From Tenacibaculum sp. 190524A05c (GTDB taxonomy: Bacteria; Bacteroidota; Bacteroidia; Flavobacteriales; Flavobacteriaceae): a DNA stretch of 64,000 nt. The DNA lies in assembly GCF_964036595.1 (NCBI RefSeq), contig NZ_OZ038523.1, positions 2,858,501 to 2,922,500 on the forward strand, given 5' to 3'. Shown piece after piece: positions 34,590 to 44,688 of this stretch. Below the pieces are notes generated by a model. It did not search any database, had not been told where the DNA came from, and saw only the letters and a program-made list of their open reading frames with translations. Position 1 is the stretch's first letter; every line of letters begins with the position of its first letter. The position numbers were made by a program, and so were the translations under genes.

Positions 34590-35013
34590 AAAAGTGTTTT
34601 ATATTTTCTTTTGTTTATTTGCTTTATTGTTCAGTTGTAATGATCCCAAAAAGCAAAATAATGTGAGTGTAGCTAAACCAACTCAAAAAGAAATAACTAA
34701 GTATGCTGATTTAGTTTTTGATACAAAACTTATTAAGTTTGACTCGGTGAAAAAAGGAAAAATGGTTTCTGCTAAGTATGTTTTTTCAAACCCTAGTGCA
34801 GATACTTTGAAGTTAGATTATGTAAATCCTGAGTGTATTTGTACAAGTTATGAGGTTTCTTCTCATGTAATTCCTCCAAATGATAAAGGAGAAATTACTT
34901 TAAATTTGGATACTACACACAAAATAGGAGAAACTAAAATTAACGCAGTTGTAAAAGCAAATACAAAAACTAAGTTCTATAAAATAATACTAAAAGTAAA
35001 CGTTATAGATTAG
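34579..35013 (+). CDS. DUF1573 domain lipoprotein
   Basis: 144 residues. The lipoprotein signal ends LLFSC (Cys14). An immunoglobulin-like DUF1573 domain (about 40-140) has the family pattern FDSVKKGKMVSAKYVFSNPSADTLKL and NPECICTSYEV. Function is unknown; DUF1573 proteins are surface or periplasmic and recur near peptide and propeller genes in Bacteroidetes. It overlaps the propeller gene by 11 bases and precedes the RND pump by 36. Confidence 0.85.
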   Translation: MLSKKVFYIFFCLFALLFSCNDPKKQNNVSVAKPTQKEITKYADLVFDTKLIKFDSVKKGKMVSAKYVFSNPSADTLKLDYVNPECICTSYEVSSHVIPPNDKGEITLNLDTTHKIGETKINAVVKANTKTKFYKIILKVNVID

Positions 35014-35049
35014 CCTATATCAAATATTTTTTAGTTAAAAATTGATTCT

Positions 35050-38000
35050 TTGGTAAAGTTTCTTATAAACAGACCAATAGCAGTATTCATGACAACCCTA
35101 GCATTTTTGTTGCTGGGTGTTGTTGCTTCTAATCGCATTGCAACTTCATTAATGCCAGATATTGCTATCCCTGAAATTACGGTTCAGGTGAGCTATCCTA
35201 ACAATACTGCTAGAGAATTAGAAACAAACGTTATTCGTGCATTACGAAATCAATTACTACAAGTAAGTAATTTAAAAGATATTTCTTCAGAAACTAGAGA
35301 TGGTTTTGCCACTTTAAAGCTACAATTTGAATATGGTACAAACACAAATTTGGCATTCGTTGAAACCAATGAAAAAGTAGATGCTTCCTTAAATTCTCTA
35401 CCAAGAAACTTAGATCGTCCTAAAGTCATAAAAGCTTCTGTAACCGATATTCCAATTGTAAATTTAGCGGTTACTTTAAAAGAAGAAGTTACATCTGAAA
35501 ACTTTTTAGAATTAAGCGACTTTACAGAAACTGTTTTAAAAAAACGAGTTGAGCAATTACCTGATATTGCTTTAGCTGATATTTCAGGAATTACCAAACC
35601 AGAAATTGTAGTAATTCCGGATGGGCAAAAACTCCAGAACCTTAAAATTAGCAGTAATGAATTAATAAATGTTATCAAACAAAACAATTTTGAGTTTGGT
35701 AATTTATTGGTTCAAAATGGAATTTATCAATATAATTTTAAGTTCAATAATCCTTTAAAAACGAAAAAGGATGTAGAAAATATTGATATTAAAATTGAAG
35801 AAAAACTTTTCAAGTTAAAGGATCTAGCACAAGTTAAATTACAACCAGTTAAAGATAGAGGTTTAGTATATGTTAATGGAAAAAGATCAATAGTTTTAGC
35901 TATTATAAAACAAGCAGACGCAAGAGTTTACGAGTTAAAAGAAGCGCTAGAAAAAGTAACTGAATCTTTTAAAACAGATTATCCCAACCTTGAATTTACG
36001 ACTAACCAGGATCAAACCAAATTATTAAAGCTTTCTATCGATAATTTAAAGTCTAGTTTATGGATTGGTAGTTTTCTAGCAATTATCATTATGTTTTTCT
36101 TTTTGAAAGATCTAAAATCTCCTTTAATTATTGCAATTAGTATTCCTGTTTCTTTAGTTATCAGTATATTATTCATGTACCTTTTCGGATTATCTATCAA
36201 CATTATTTCGTTATCAGGACTTATTCTTGGAGTGGGAATGATGATAGACAATGCGATTATTGTTATTGATAATATTACTCAAAAGCTAGAAGAAGGAAAT
36301 GATTTACTTAATGCATGTGTAAAAGGAACAAATGAAATCATTACACCTTTAATAAGTTCGGTTTTAACAACTTGTTCTGTGTTTTTACCATTGTTATTTT
36401 TAAGTGGAATAACTGGAGCTTTATTTTATGATCAGGCGTTAGCAGTAGGTATTGGTTTGTTTTCGTCTTTATTAGTATCTGTTTTTTTGATTCCTGTAAT
36501 TTACAGACAGTTAAAAAATAAAGAGTTTAGTATTGAAAAGAAATTACAGCTAAGTGTTAAGACACAAAATGTAGAAGAATGGTATGAAAAAGGATATTAT
36601 TTTTTCTTTAAAAACAAAGGAATTGTATATGGTATAGCAATTTTATTCACAGGGTTAGCACTATTATTTTTTAATGTTATGCCCTATTCTCAGCTTCCAA
36701 AAATAAACCAAAACGAGGCCATTTTAACAATTGATTGGAATGAGAGTATTACTGTTCAAGAAAATCAAAAACGTATTCAGGCTATTTTAAAAGATAAATT
36801 AGCTATAGAAACTACTTTTTCACAGGTTGGTGAACAGCAATTTTTATTACAACAAGAAAATGCAAAAAGTTTCTCTGAAGGAGTTGTTTATATAAAAGTA
36901 AAAACAGTTGAAGATTTAAAACAGCTTAAGGAAAGTATACGTCAAAGTATGCAAAGTAATTTTACAAGTGCTACATACACGTTTGAAGATCCCAAAAACA
37001 TTTTTCAATACTTATTTGGAAGTCAGAAGAATGGTTTAATAGCGCAAATTTCTTCTAAAAGTTCTTTGGAAGTTCCTGCTGAAAATAAATTACCAATAAT
37101 AAAAAGCTATTTACAAGAATTTACAACTGATGAAATTCCATTAAAACAAACGGTATTTATCGAAATTTTGCACGAACAAGTATTATTATATAATGTTTCT
37201 TATGACGATTTATTAAATGAATTAAAATCTACCTTTAATCAGAATTTTATAGACAACTTGAAAACTTCTCAAAAGTTTATACCTATAATGCTCAATTATG
37301 ATAACAAGGAATTTGAAACTATGATTTCTGATTTGTTTGTAAGAAATAAAAACAAAGAATTGATTGCAGTTCGTAATTTGATAAAAACATTTCCTTCAGA
37401 ACAGTATAAAACAATCACTTCAAACAGAAGCGGCGAATATTTGGCTTTTAATGTAATTTCTAATGGACCTACTAATGAGGATATATATAAAATTCAAAAT
37501 AAAATAAGAGCAAATCAAGATTTTAATGTTCGTTTCAGTGGAAGTTATTTCGATATAAAAGCTTTAGGAAATGAATTGTTAGTTGTTGTATTAGTTGCAT
37601 TGTTGTTGTTATATTTAATTATGGCAGCTCAGTTTGAATCATTATGGCAGCCATTAATTATTTTATTAGAAATACCTATTGATATTGGAGGAGCACTATT
37701 GTTATTGTGGTTGTTTGGAGGAACTATAAATGTAATGGCAGCAATTGGAATTGTAGTCATGAGCGGAGTAATTATTAACGATAGTATTTTAAAACTGCAT
37801 ACAATTAATTTATTACGGAAAGAAGGAAAAATCATTAGTGAAGCAATTAAGTTAGGAGGAAAACTACGTTTAAAACCTATTTTAATGACCTCTTTTACTA
37901 CAATTTTAGCTTTATTACCATTTCTTTTCATAGGAGGATTAGGAGCAAAACTGCAAAAACCTTTAGCGTTAACGGTAATTGGAGGTATGTTAATAGGAAC

Positions 38001-38073
38001 ATTCATTAGTTTATATTTTATTCCGTTGATGTATACTTTATTAAGTAAAAAAGAAGTCTCAAATAATGAATAA
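35050..38073 (+). CDS. RND efflux pump, HAE1-like
   Basis: 1007-residue inner-membrane transporter. TM1 follows the N-terminal FLINRPIAVFMTTLAFLLLG; twelve helices and two large periplasmic loops are seen. The TM4 motif is GVGMMIDNAIIVIDNITQK. It is about 50 residues shorter than the leftward pump at 28627-31800. The start is TTG at 35050 (in the DNA LVKFLINRP). It overlaps the TolC gene by 8 bases. Together with the adaptor and TolC gene it makes a complete tripartite system; a mixed pump with the other RND subunit, as in MdtBC, is possible. Confidence 0.93.
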   Translation: MVKFLINRPIAVFMTTLAFLLLGVVASNRIATSLMPDIAIPEITVQVSYPNNTARELETNVIRALRNQLLQVSNLKDISSETRDGFATLKLQFEYGTNTNLAFVETNEKVDASLNSLPRNLDRPKVIKASVTDIPIVNLAVTLKEEVTSENFLELSDFTETVLKKRVEQLPDIALADISGITKPEIVVIPDGQKLQNLKISSNELINVIKQNNFEFGNLLVQNGIYQYNFKFNNPLKTKKDVENIDIKIEEKLFKLKDLAQVKLQPVKDRGLVYVNGKRSIVLAIIKQADARVYELKEALEKVTESFKTDYPNLEFTTNQDQTKLLKLSIDNLKSSLWIGSFLAIIIMFFFLKDLKSPLIIAISIPVSLVISILFMYLFGLSINIISLSGLILGVGMMIDNAIIVIDNITQKLEEGNDLLNACVKGTNEIITPLISSVLTTCSVFLPLLFLSGITGALFYDQALAVGIGLFSSLLVSVFLIPVIYRQLKNKEFSIEKKLQLSVKTQNVEEWYEKGYYFFFKNKGIVYGIAILFTGLALLFFNVMPYSQLPKINQNEAILTIDWNESITVQENQKRIQAILKDKLAIETTFSQVGEQQFLLQQENAKSFSEGVVYIKVKTVEDLKQLKESIRQSMQSNFTSATYTFEDPKNIFQYLFGSQKNGLIAQISSKSSLEVPAENKLPIIKSYLQEFTTDEIPLKQTVFIEILHEQVLLYNVSYDDLLNELKSTFNQNFIDNLKTSQKFIPIMLNYDNKEFETMISDLFVRNKNKELIAVRNLIKTFPSEQYKTITSNRSGEYLAFNVISNGPTNEDIYKIQNKIRANQDFNVRFSGSYFDIKALGNELLVVVLVALLLLYLIMAAQFESLWQPLIILLEIPIDIGGALLLLWLFGGTINVMAAIGIVVMSGVIINDSILKLHTINLLRKEGKIISEAIKLGGKLRLKPILMTSFTTILALLPFLFIGGLGAKLQKPLALTVIGGMLIGTFISLYFIPLMYTLLSKKEVSNNE

Positions 38074-39409
38074 TATATTTAAAAATTATCTACTTATTTT
38101 CTTTTGTTTAAATATTTCAAATGTAATAGCACAAAAAAGATGGTCTCTAGAAAATTGTATAAAATATGCAGAGACTCATAATGTTGATGTTATTAAGCAA
38201 AAAATTAGATCTGAGATATTAAATAGTGATATAAAAATAGCGAAAGGAAATTATCTGCCAGACCTTAATTTTGGCGCTTCACAAAATTTCTCTTTAGGAA
38301 ATTCATTTAATGTTTCTACAGGAGTAGGACAAAGAGAAAGTAGTTCAAATAGTTTTAGTTTATCATCTAGTTTAAATGTTTTTAATGGTTTTTCCAATAG
38401 ATATAGATTACAAAGCGCTAGGCTTACTAAAGAAAAATCTGAATCGAATATTGAGAAAATTAGATTAGACATTACTTTAAATATTATTAACAAGTATTTA
38501 CAAGTGTTATTTAATAAAGAAATAGTGAAAGTTGCTGAACAACAACTGAAAATAAGTTCTGAGAACTATAATCGATTAAATAGTCTTTATAGTAATGCAC
38601 TTGTAGGAAAAAGAGAATTATTAGAAATAGAGTCTACATTAGCTTCAGATAAAAGAGAGAAAATTATCGCAGAAAACAATGTTAGAAATAGCCTAATAGA
38701 ACTTCAAGAGTTATTGGATGTTAAGCAAATACAAGGTTTTGATATAGATGAGGTAATTATAGAAAATGTATCTACTTTTGATTCTGAGATTTCTGATGAA
38801 TTAATAGATAAAAACCCAGAGATAGTTTCATCAAAACTGGATATCGATATTAAAACTAAAGAACTCAAAATTGCTAAAACTGGATCATTTCCTAAACTTA
38901 GTTTGAGTTACTCATATAACAGTAATTATTTTCATATCATTGGTGAGGATGATGTGGTAGAAAATCAACAAACGGGAGAATTAATTCCTAATGGTTTTTG
39001 GACACAGTTAGAGAATAACAGAACCCACTTTATTGGAATCTCTGCTAGTTTTCCAATATTTAATAGATTCTTAAATCGTGAAAACGCAAAAAAAGCCGAA
39101 GAAGAAATCAAGATAGCGGAATTAGATTTATTGAATAATAAACAAGTTTTGAAAAATAAAATAAGGTTGGCAAAGAATGATGTAATCGCATCAAAAGCAT
39201 CCTTGTCTTCTTCTGAAATAGCTTTACAAACACAAAAAGAAGCCTTTAATATTTTATCAGAGCAATATAGAAATGGGAATATAGGGAATTATGAGTTTTT
39301 GGAAGGTCGTAATAAGTTAATTCAAAATTCATCAGAATACATTAAAGCGAAGTATGAATATTACTTTAAATCAAAAGTTCTAATGTATTATTTTAAACAA
39401 AGAATATAA
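38066..39409 (+). CDS. TolC family outer-membrane efflux protein
   Basis: 447 residues. A signal peptide (ends NVIA-QKRW) is followed by two OEP repeats (about 25-215 and 235-440) of long coiled-coil helices and barrel strands, including SLSSSLNVFNGFSNRYRLQSA and ISASFPIFNRFLNRENAKKAE, the usual repeat signatures. It forms the outer-membrane exit duct of the system. It overlaps the RND gene by 8 bases, so it is the last gene of the cluster. Confidence 0.93.
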   Translation: MNNIFKNYLLIFFCLNISNVIAQKRWSLENCIKYAETHNVDVIKQKIRSEILNSDIKIAKGNYLPDLNFGASQNFSLGNSFNVSTGVGQRESSSNSFSLSSSLNVFNGFSNRYRLQSARLTKEKSESNIEKIRLDITLNIINKYLQVLFNKEIVKVAEQQLKISSENYNRLNSLYSNALVGKRELLEIESTLASDKREKIIAENNVRNSLIELQELLDVKQIQGFDIDEVIIENVSTFDSEISDELIDKNPEIVSSKLDIDIKTKELKIAKTGSFPKLSLSYSYNSNYFHIIGEDDVVENQQTGELIPNGFWTQLENNRTHFIGISASFPIFNRFLNRENAKKAEEEIKIAELDLLNNKQVLKNKIRLAKNDVIASKASLSSSEIALQTQKEAFNILSEQYRNGNIGNYEFLEGRNKLIQNSSEYIKAKYEYYFKSKVLMYYFKQRI

Positions 39410-39470
39410 ATAGAGATTAATAAGTGTCAGCTTAAGTTAGAAATAATAGACGTTTTAATAGAGAATAAAC

Positions 39471-39478
39471 TATTTTTG
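39471..39478 (+). promoter_or_regulatory. -7 element of the large outer-membrane protein gene
   Basis: TATTTTTG, an exact -7 match, 23 bases before the ATG at 39501. Confidence 0.5.
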
Positions 39479-39500
39479 ATTCCGTTACGTTTATGAAAGT

Positions 39501-42500
39501 ATGACCAAAAAAGTATTCTTTTTCTTTTTTTTTATTTCCCTATTGGGTTTCGGACAAAAGAAACTTAAAGAATTTAGGTCAAAGAAAATAAATGTTAAAA
39601 GCGACACTATTCAAATTGATTCGGTAAGTATTAATCCTACTTTTTTTAAGTTATTTTCAAAAGACGGAAAGGAAATTCCTAAAGAACAATATCAAGTAGA
39701 CTTTGTAAAATCTAAACTAATCATAAAGTCAGATAGTTTTCCCGAAGTTACTATGGAATATTTGCGATATCCAGCCTTCTTAACTAAGAAATATTCCCCA
39801 TTAGATAAAAGTTTAATCGTACCTAATTCTACAAATACTTCTGAAAAATTATACAGTTTAACAACGAATAAGAAAAAAGCAAAAAATGAGTTTTTCGATG
39901 GTTTAAAAACTTCAGGATTTATATCAAGAGGAATCACTTCAGGAAACAATCAGAATGCAGTTACCAATGCCACTTTAGATTTAACTATTGAAGGAAAATT
40001 GTCGAAAGATGTCTCGATAAGAGCTAATATTTTCGACACGAATTTTCCATTACAACAAGGAGGTTATTCTCAAAATATTACAGACTTCAATCGTGTTTTT
40101 GTTGAGTTGTATAATAAGAATTGGAAAGTAAAAGGAGGAGATGTTTCTCTTGCTAATAAGGATAGTTATTTTTTAAATTTCGATAAACAAGTTTCTGGAT
40201 TACAAGTTGAGGCTGATATCAGTAAAAACTTTCGAGCTTCTGCATCTGGAGCTATAGTTCGCGGTCGTTTTACAGCTTTTAATTTTGTAGGAACAGAAGG
40301 AAATCAAGGTCCGTATAAAATTTTTGGTCCGAATAACGAATCAGCTATTGTAATTGTAGAAGGTAGTGATGCTGTTTTTGTGAACGGAACTCGCTTAAAA
40401 CGTGGAGAAAACAAGGATTATATCATTGATTACAATTTAGCTGAGGTTCGTTTTAATACTAAATATCCAATTACAAATGATATGCGTATTCGAATAGAAT
40501 TTCAATTTTCTGATCGAAATTATTCGCGTTTTATCACCTATGAAAAAGCACAGTACAAAGGAGAAAAGTTTTCTATTTCTGGATATTTCTACAATGAAAA
40601 TGATGCTAAAAGTCAACCGATTCAGCAAAACTTAACTAACGAACAAAAACAAATTCTAGCTAATGCAGGAAACGATATTACACAAATGGTATCGCCAAGT
40701 GCTTTTATTGATGAATTTTCTCCGAATAGAATTCAGTACAGAAAAGTAGATATTGGTGGAGTTGAAACTTTTGAGGTTTCTAATGATGAAAATGAGGAAT
40801 TATATACAGTTACCTTTACTAACGTTGGAAACAACAACGGAAGTTATGTAATTGATAGTACAATTGCCATTGGAACTATTTATCGATATGTAGGTCCGAA
40901 TTTAGGGAGTTTTGAACCTTCTGTTCGATTAGTTGCACCAACCAGTTTACAAGTTGCTGTAGTAAATTCAAATTATAATCCATCAGAAAAAACCAACATT
41001 AGTGCAGAGTTAGCTTACAGTAATAATGATCAGAATTTGTTTTCTTCAATTGACGATGAAAAGAATCAACAAATTGCATCAAAACTAAACTGGAAACAAA
41101 CCATTTTGGATGGAAGTTGGAAATTGAAAAGTACGATGGATTATGAGTTTGTTCAGCAGAATTTTAGAACAGTACAGCGTTTTAGAACCGTTGAATTTAA
41201 TCGTGACTGGAACTTGAGATCTGCAGTTGGAAATCAGAATCAATTAGCAACTACGTTTAGATTAGAGAAAGAGAAAAACAATTTTGTTTCTTATGGTTTT
41301 AATCATTTGAATTTTTCGGAAAGTTTTAATGGTAATAAACATGAAATTCAATCAAGATTAAGTAACAAAAGCTCTGTTTTTAATTTAAAGGGAAGTATGT
41401 TACAAAATACATCTACCATTGAGAAAGATGAGTTTTTTAGATTGTATAGTAATTATGAAAAGCGATTTAAAAAAACGTGGATTGGTGGTTTGGTAAATTT
41501 TGAAACAAACGAAATACGAGATAGAAACACGAATACATTCAATACTTTAAGTCACCAATTTCAAGAGTATGAAGGATATTTTGGAATAGGAGATTCGACA
41601 AAAGTATTTGCAAAAGTAGGATTGAATTATAGAACAAATGATAGTATCAAAAGCAATTCATTTACAAGAATAAATAATAGAAATACAGTATATCTTGATA
41701 GTAGAATTATCCAGAACAAAACAACAAATTTGTCGGTTTATGCGAACTACAGATTTACCGATCAAAAGTTTACAGAAAATGAGCAGTCATTAAATTCGAG
41801 AATAGTTTATAACCAACGATTTTTTAAAAACGGATTAACCATTGGAACGGTTTACGAAACATCATCAGGAAATATTGCTAGACAAGATTTTATTTATGTG
41901 AAAACTGAGCCTGGACAAGGTTTTTACACTTGGATAGATTATAATAATGATGGAGTTCAACAATTTGAAGAATTCGAAATAGCACAGTTTCAAGATCAAG
42001 CAGAATATCTTAGAATTCCTTTACCAAACTTAACGTTTTTACCCACCCAAAGAGCATCTTGGAAGCAATCTATCACATTAAACCCAAGTCTTTGGAAATC
42101 GAAAAAAGGAGTTCGAAAATGGTTGTCTTATTTTTATAATCAAACCTACTTTTTAATTAATAATGAGCAAAGACGAGTTGGTGATAGTTTTAATTTGAAT
42201 CCGTTTGATTTAAATGAAGATCAATTAGTTGGATTGCAATTCAATTTCAGAAATAGCTTCTATTTCAATAGAAATCTGCAAAATTATAGTTGGATTTATA
42301 CGTTTGGTAAGTCGAGAAATAAACAACAATTCACAATTGGTAATCAAGAGAATAATACGATTACGCATCAACTTGACTTTACACATAAATTAGGGAAATT
42401 TTGGTTGTTTGAAGCCAAATCATCCTTCTCTGAAAATAAATTATCAACCGAAAACTTCGCAAATAGAAATTACAACTTAAGAAATAAAGAGTTTAATCCG

Positions 42501-42878
42501 AAGCTGACTTATTTATATAGTAAAGACCATAGGTTATCTGCATTTTATCATTTTAAGAACAAAGAAAACACCGTTGCTGGATTAGAAAACTTACGTCAGC
42601 AAAAATTAGGTTTAGAGTATTATTTTATTTCTAAGAAACAAAATCAAATTTCGGCTAACTTCAATATGTTTTTAAATAATTTCGAAGGAGATGCAAATTC
42701 TCCAGTTGGATATCAAATGCTAGAAGGATTGCAAGTTGGAAGGAATTTTACTTGGAATGCATTGGTGACGCAAAAGTTAAATTCGTTTTTAAATTTGAAT
42801 TTGAACTACTTTGGCAGGAAAAGTGAAGAGTCTAAAACAATACATACAGGAATGGTTCAATTGAAAGCCATTTTTTAG
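39501..42878 (+). CDS. Large predicted outer-membrane barrel protein of unknown function
   Basis: 1125 residues. A Sec signal peptide (ends LLGFG-QKK) precedes a soluble beta-rich N-terminal part (about 25-130). From about 135 onward there are dozens of alternating amphipathic strands with aromatic girdles (YNRF, FYNQTYFLINN, YYFISKKQNQ), ending in the barrel-like strand MVQLKAIF. The segment QGFYTWIDYNNDGVQQFEEFEIAQF has a calcium-loop (DxNxDG) look. I do not recognise a named family. No TonB plug or type IX secretion signal is evident. It is monocistronic with its own promoter element. Confidence 0.75.
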   Translation: MTKKVFFFFFFISLLGFGQKKLKEFRSKKINVKSDTIQIDSVSINPTFFKLFSKDGKEIPKEQYQVDFVKSKLIIKSDSFPEVTMEYLRYPAFLTKKYSPLDKSLIVPNSTNTSEKLYSLTTNKKKAKNEFFDGLKTSGFISRGITSGNNQNAVTNATLDLTIEGKLSKDVSIRANIFDTNFPLQQGGYSQNITDFNRVFVELYNKNWKVKGGDVSLANKDSYFLNFDKQVSGLQVEADISKNFRASASGAIVRGRFTAFNFVGTEGNQGPYKIFGPNNESAIVIVEGSDAVFVNGTRLKRGENKDYIIDYNLAEVRFNTKYPITNDMRIRIEFQFSDRNYSRFITYEKAQYKGEKFSISGYFYNENDAKSQPIQQNLTNEQKQILANAGNDITQMVSPSAFIDEFSPNRIQYRKVDIGGVETFEVSNDENEELYTVTFTNVGNNNGSYVIDSTIAIGTIYRYVGPNLGSFEPSVRLVAPTSLQVAVVNSNYNPSEKTNISAELAYSNNDQNLFSSIDDEKNQQIASKLNWKQTILDGSWKLKSTMDYEFVQQNFRTVQRFRTVEFNRDWNLRSAVGNQNQLATTFRLEKEKNNFVSYGFNHLNFSESFNGNKHEIQSRLSNKSSVFNLKGSMLQNTSTIEKDEFFRLYSNYEKRFKKTWIGGLVNFETNEIRDRNTNTFNTLSHQFQEYEGYFGIGDSTKVFAKVGLNYRTNDSIKSNSFTRINNRNTVYLDSRIIQNKTTNLSVYANYRFTDQKFTENEQSLNSRIVYNQRFFKNGLTIGTVYETSSGNIARQDFIYVKTEPGQGFYTWIDYNNDGVQQFEEFEIAQFQDQAEYLRIPLPNLTFLPTQRASWKQSITLNPSLWKSKKGVRKWLSYFYNQTYFLINNEQRRVGDSFNLNPFDLNEDQLVGLQFNFRNSFYFNRNLQNYSWIYTFGKSRNKQQFTIGNQENNTITHQLDFTHKLGKFWLFEAKSSFSENKLSTENFANRNYNLRNKEFNPKLTYLYSKDHRLSAFYHFKNKENTVAGLENLRQQKLGLEYYFISKKQNQISANFNMFLNNFEGDANSPVGYQMLEGLQVGRNFTWNALVTQKLNSFLNLNLNYFGRKSEESKTIHTGMVQLKAIF

Positions 42879-42888
42879 ATAAATGATG

Positions 42889-42896
42889 TATTTTTG
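42889..42896 (+). promoter_or_regulatory. -7 element of the small barrel protein gene
   Basis: TATTTTTG, 41 bases before the ATG at 42938. Confidence 0.5.
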
Positions 42897-42937
42897 TTTA
42901 ACAAATTAAGAGTATAACAACCCAATATATTTCACAC

Positions 42938-43414
42938 ATGAAAAAGATTGTAGCAATTGTAGCCGTTTTAATGAGTTTCTTTACACAAGCACAACAAGAA
43001 GTAAGCGTAGATTTAGGAGATGCTTTAGTAATGAAAACACTAGAGGTAACGTATGAATATTATTTAGCAGAGCAATCATCTGTTGGTGTTTCTGCGTTAT
43101 TCAATTTTGAAGGAAGAAGCTCTGATTTCAGATATAATGAGGATAGTATGATTACTCCATTTTTCAGACATTACTTTACTACTGCTCAAAATTGGAATTA
43201 CTTCGGAGAGATTTTCTTTGGTGTTAATAACGGAGAAAAAGATAACGGAACCAAATATACTGATGGAGCATTAGGTGTTTCTGTTGGAACTAAATATGTT
43301 TCTAACGGTGGATTAATGGTTAGTGTTCTTGGAGGAATTGGTAGAAATATGTTTTCAGACAATTCTCCAGCAATTGTACCAAGAGTTGGTTTAAATATTG
43401 GTTACCGTTTCTAA
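42938..43414 (+). CDS. Small outer-membrane beta-barrel protein
   Basis: 158 residues. A signal peptide (MKKIVAIVAVLMSFFTQA-QQ) is followed by about eight amphipathic strands, ending GLNIGYRF with the C-terminal Phe of Bam substrates. The architecture is like DUF3575 or OmpW-sized barrels; the exact family is uncertain. It overlaps the convergent brnQ by 4 bases. Confidence 0.75.
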   Translation: MKKIVAIVAVLMSFFTQAQQEVSVDLGDALVMKTLEVTYEYYLAEQSSVGVSALFNFEGRSSDFRYNEDSMITPFFRHYFTTAQNWNYFGEIFFGVNNGEKDNGTKYTDGALGVSVGTKYVSNGGLMVSVLGGIGRNMFSDNSPAIVPRVGLNIGYRF

Positions 43415-44685
43415 GCTTCTTTTTTACTTAGTAAGCTTGTAATTCCAAAAGTTAGTAAAGCTGGTAAAACCCATCCTAATTGATCTTTAGAAAAAGGTAT
43501 GATGTTTTGAATACCAACCAACGATTCTTTATTTACAAAGAATTGTAAAAAATCTGGTATGCTAAATATAAATGTAACTATTACAACTGCTTTAAATATT
43601 GTTGGTGTGGCTAACTTTTCAGGAAGAATATTTAGTAAGATTAATACGATGGTTATCGGGTAGATAAACATCAGAGCTGGTAATGCAATTACTATAATAT
43701 CATGCACATCAAGTTGTCCCATTACAACACCTAGAATACAACCAATAACTGCAGTAATTGTATAAGCCTTTTTAGAATTATTAAATAAACCTTTGAAATA
43801 ATCTGAAGTTCCTGTAATAATTCCAACAGCGGTTGTAAAACATGCTAAGGCAACTAAAACACTTAAGAATGTAGTTCCAATATTTCCTAAAGTTTGTGTG
43901 CTTAAACCCGTTAAAACTTCTGTTCGAGTAGCTTTTTCTGCAAAAGTACTACTGAAAATTGCACCGTTAAAAATCAATCCAGCATAAATTATCAATAAAC
44001 CAAGTCCCGCAATTAATCCAGATTTAGTTATTAGTTCTTTCTTTTCTTGGAATGAAGTGTTTTTATTAAAATTCATAGAAATAACTAAAACTCCACCAAT
44101 AACAACGGCTCCAATGGCATCAAAAGTTTGATAACCTTCTAATAATCCACTTACAAAAGGTGTGTCAAAAATAGTTGGAGTTGAAATTGTATTTGACGAG
44201 AAAATTCCAATGAATATTATAGATAAAAGTATCACTATAATTAAAGGAGTAAGAAACCTTCCAATTAAAGTTAAAATTTTACTTCTGTTCATAACAAACA
44301 CAAGAACCAATGCAAAATAAATAGAGCTTGTTAGTAAAGAATCAGTTCCAAAATAAGGTTGAATTGCCATTTCATGTGTAACCGAAGCTGTTCTTGGTGC
44401 AGGTAAGGCCACCGAAATCGCATATACAATTAAGCAATATATCAAGCTAAATGTTGGTGACACTTTTTTACCAAAATCATACATCGTTCCTTGTAAGCGA
44501 GCATGTGCTAATATTCCTAAAATTGGAATAAAAACAGCAGTAATAAAAAAACCTAGAGTTACCCAATGCCAAGCATCTGCAGCATTTTTTCCTAAAAACG
44601 GAGGAAGAATTAAGTTTCCTGCTCCAAAAAACATAGAGAATAAGGCAAAGCCAGTAATTAGAATTTCTTTTTTAGGATTTTTCAT
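43411..44685 (-). CDS. brnQ: Branched-chain amino acid transport carrier, LIVCS family
   Basis: 424-residue inner-membrane symporter with about twelve helices. It has the family N terminus ITGFALFSMFFGAGNLILPPFLG and the later GYQTFDAIGAVVIGGVL. It imports Leu, Ile or Val with a cation. It is transcribed 3 bases after the alpha/beta hydrolase gene on the same strand, so the two form an operon. Confidence 0.92.
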   Translation of the reverse strand: MKNPKKEILITGFALFSMFFGAGNLILPPFLGKNAADAWHWVTLGFFITAVFIPILGILAHARLQGTMYDFGKKVSPTFSLIYCLIVYAISVALPAPRTASVTHEMAIQPYFGTDSLLTSSIYFALVLVFVMNRSKILTLIGRFLTPLIIVILLSIIFIGIFSSNTISTPTIFDTPFVSGLLEGYQTFDAIGAVVIGGVLVISMNFNKNTSFQEKKELITKSGLIAGLGLLIIYAGLIFNGAIFSSTFAEKATRTEVLTGLSTQTLGNIGTTFLSVLVALACFTTAVGIITGTSDYFKGLFNNSKKAYTITAVIGCILGVVMGQLDVHDIIVIALPALMFIYPITIVLILLNILPEKLATPTIFKAVVIVTFIFSIPDFLQFFVNKESLVGIQNIIPFSKDQLGWVLPALLTFGITSLLSKKEA

Positions 44686-44688
44686 TTA

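Noticed and set aside
35250-35687. 145-codon frame on the minus strand
   Set aside because: Antisense to the rightward RND pump; the pump frame is intact and conserved.
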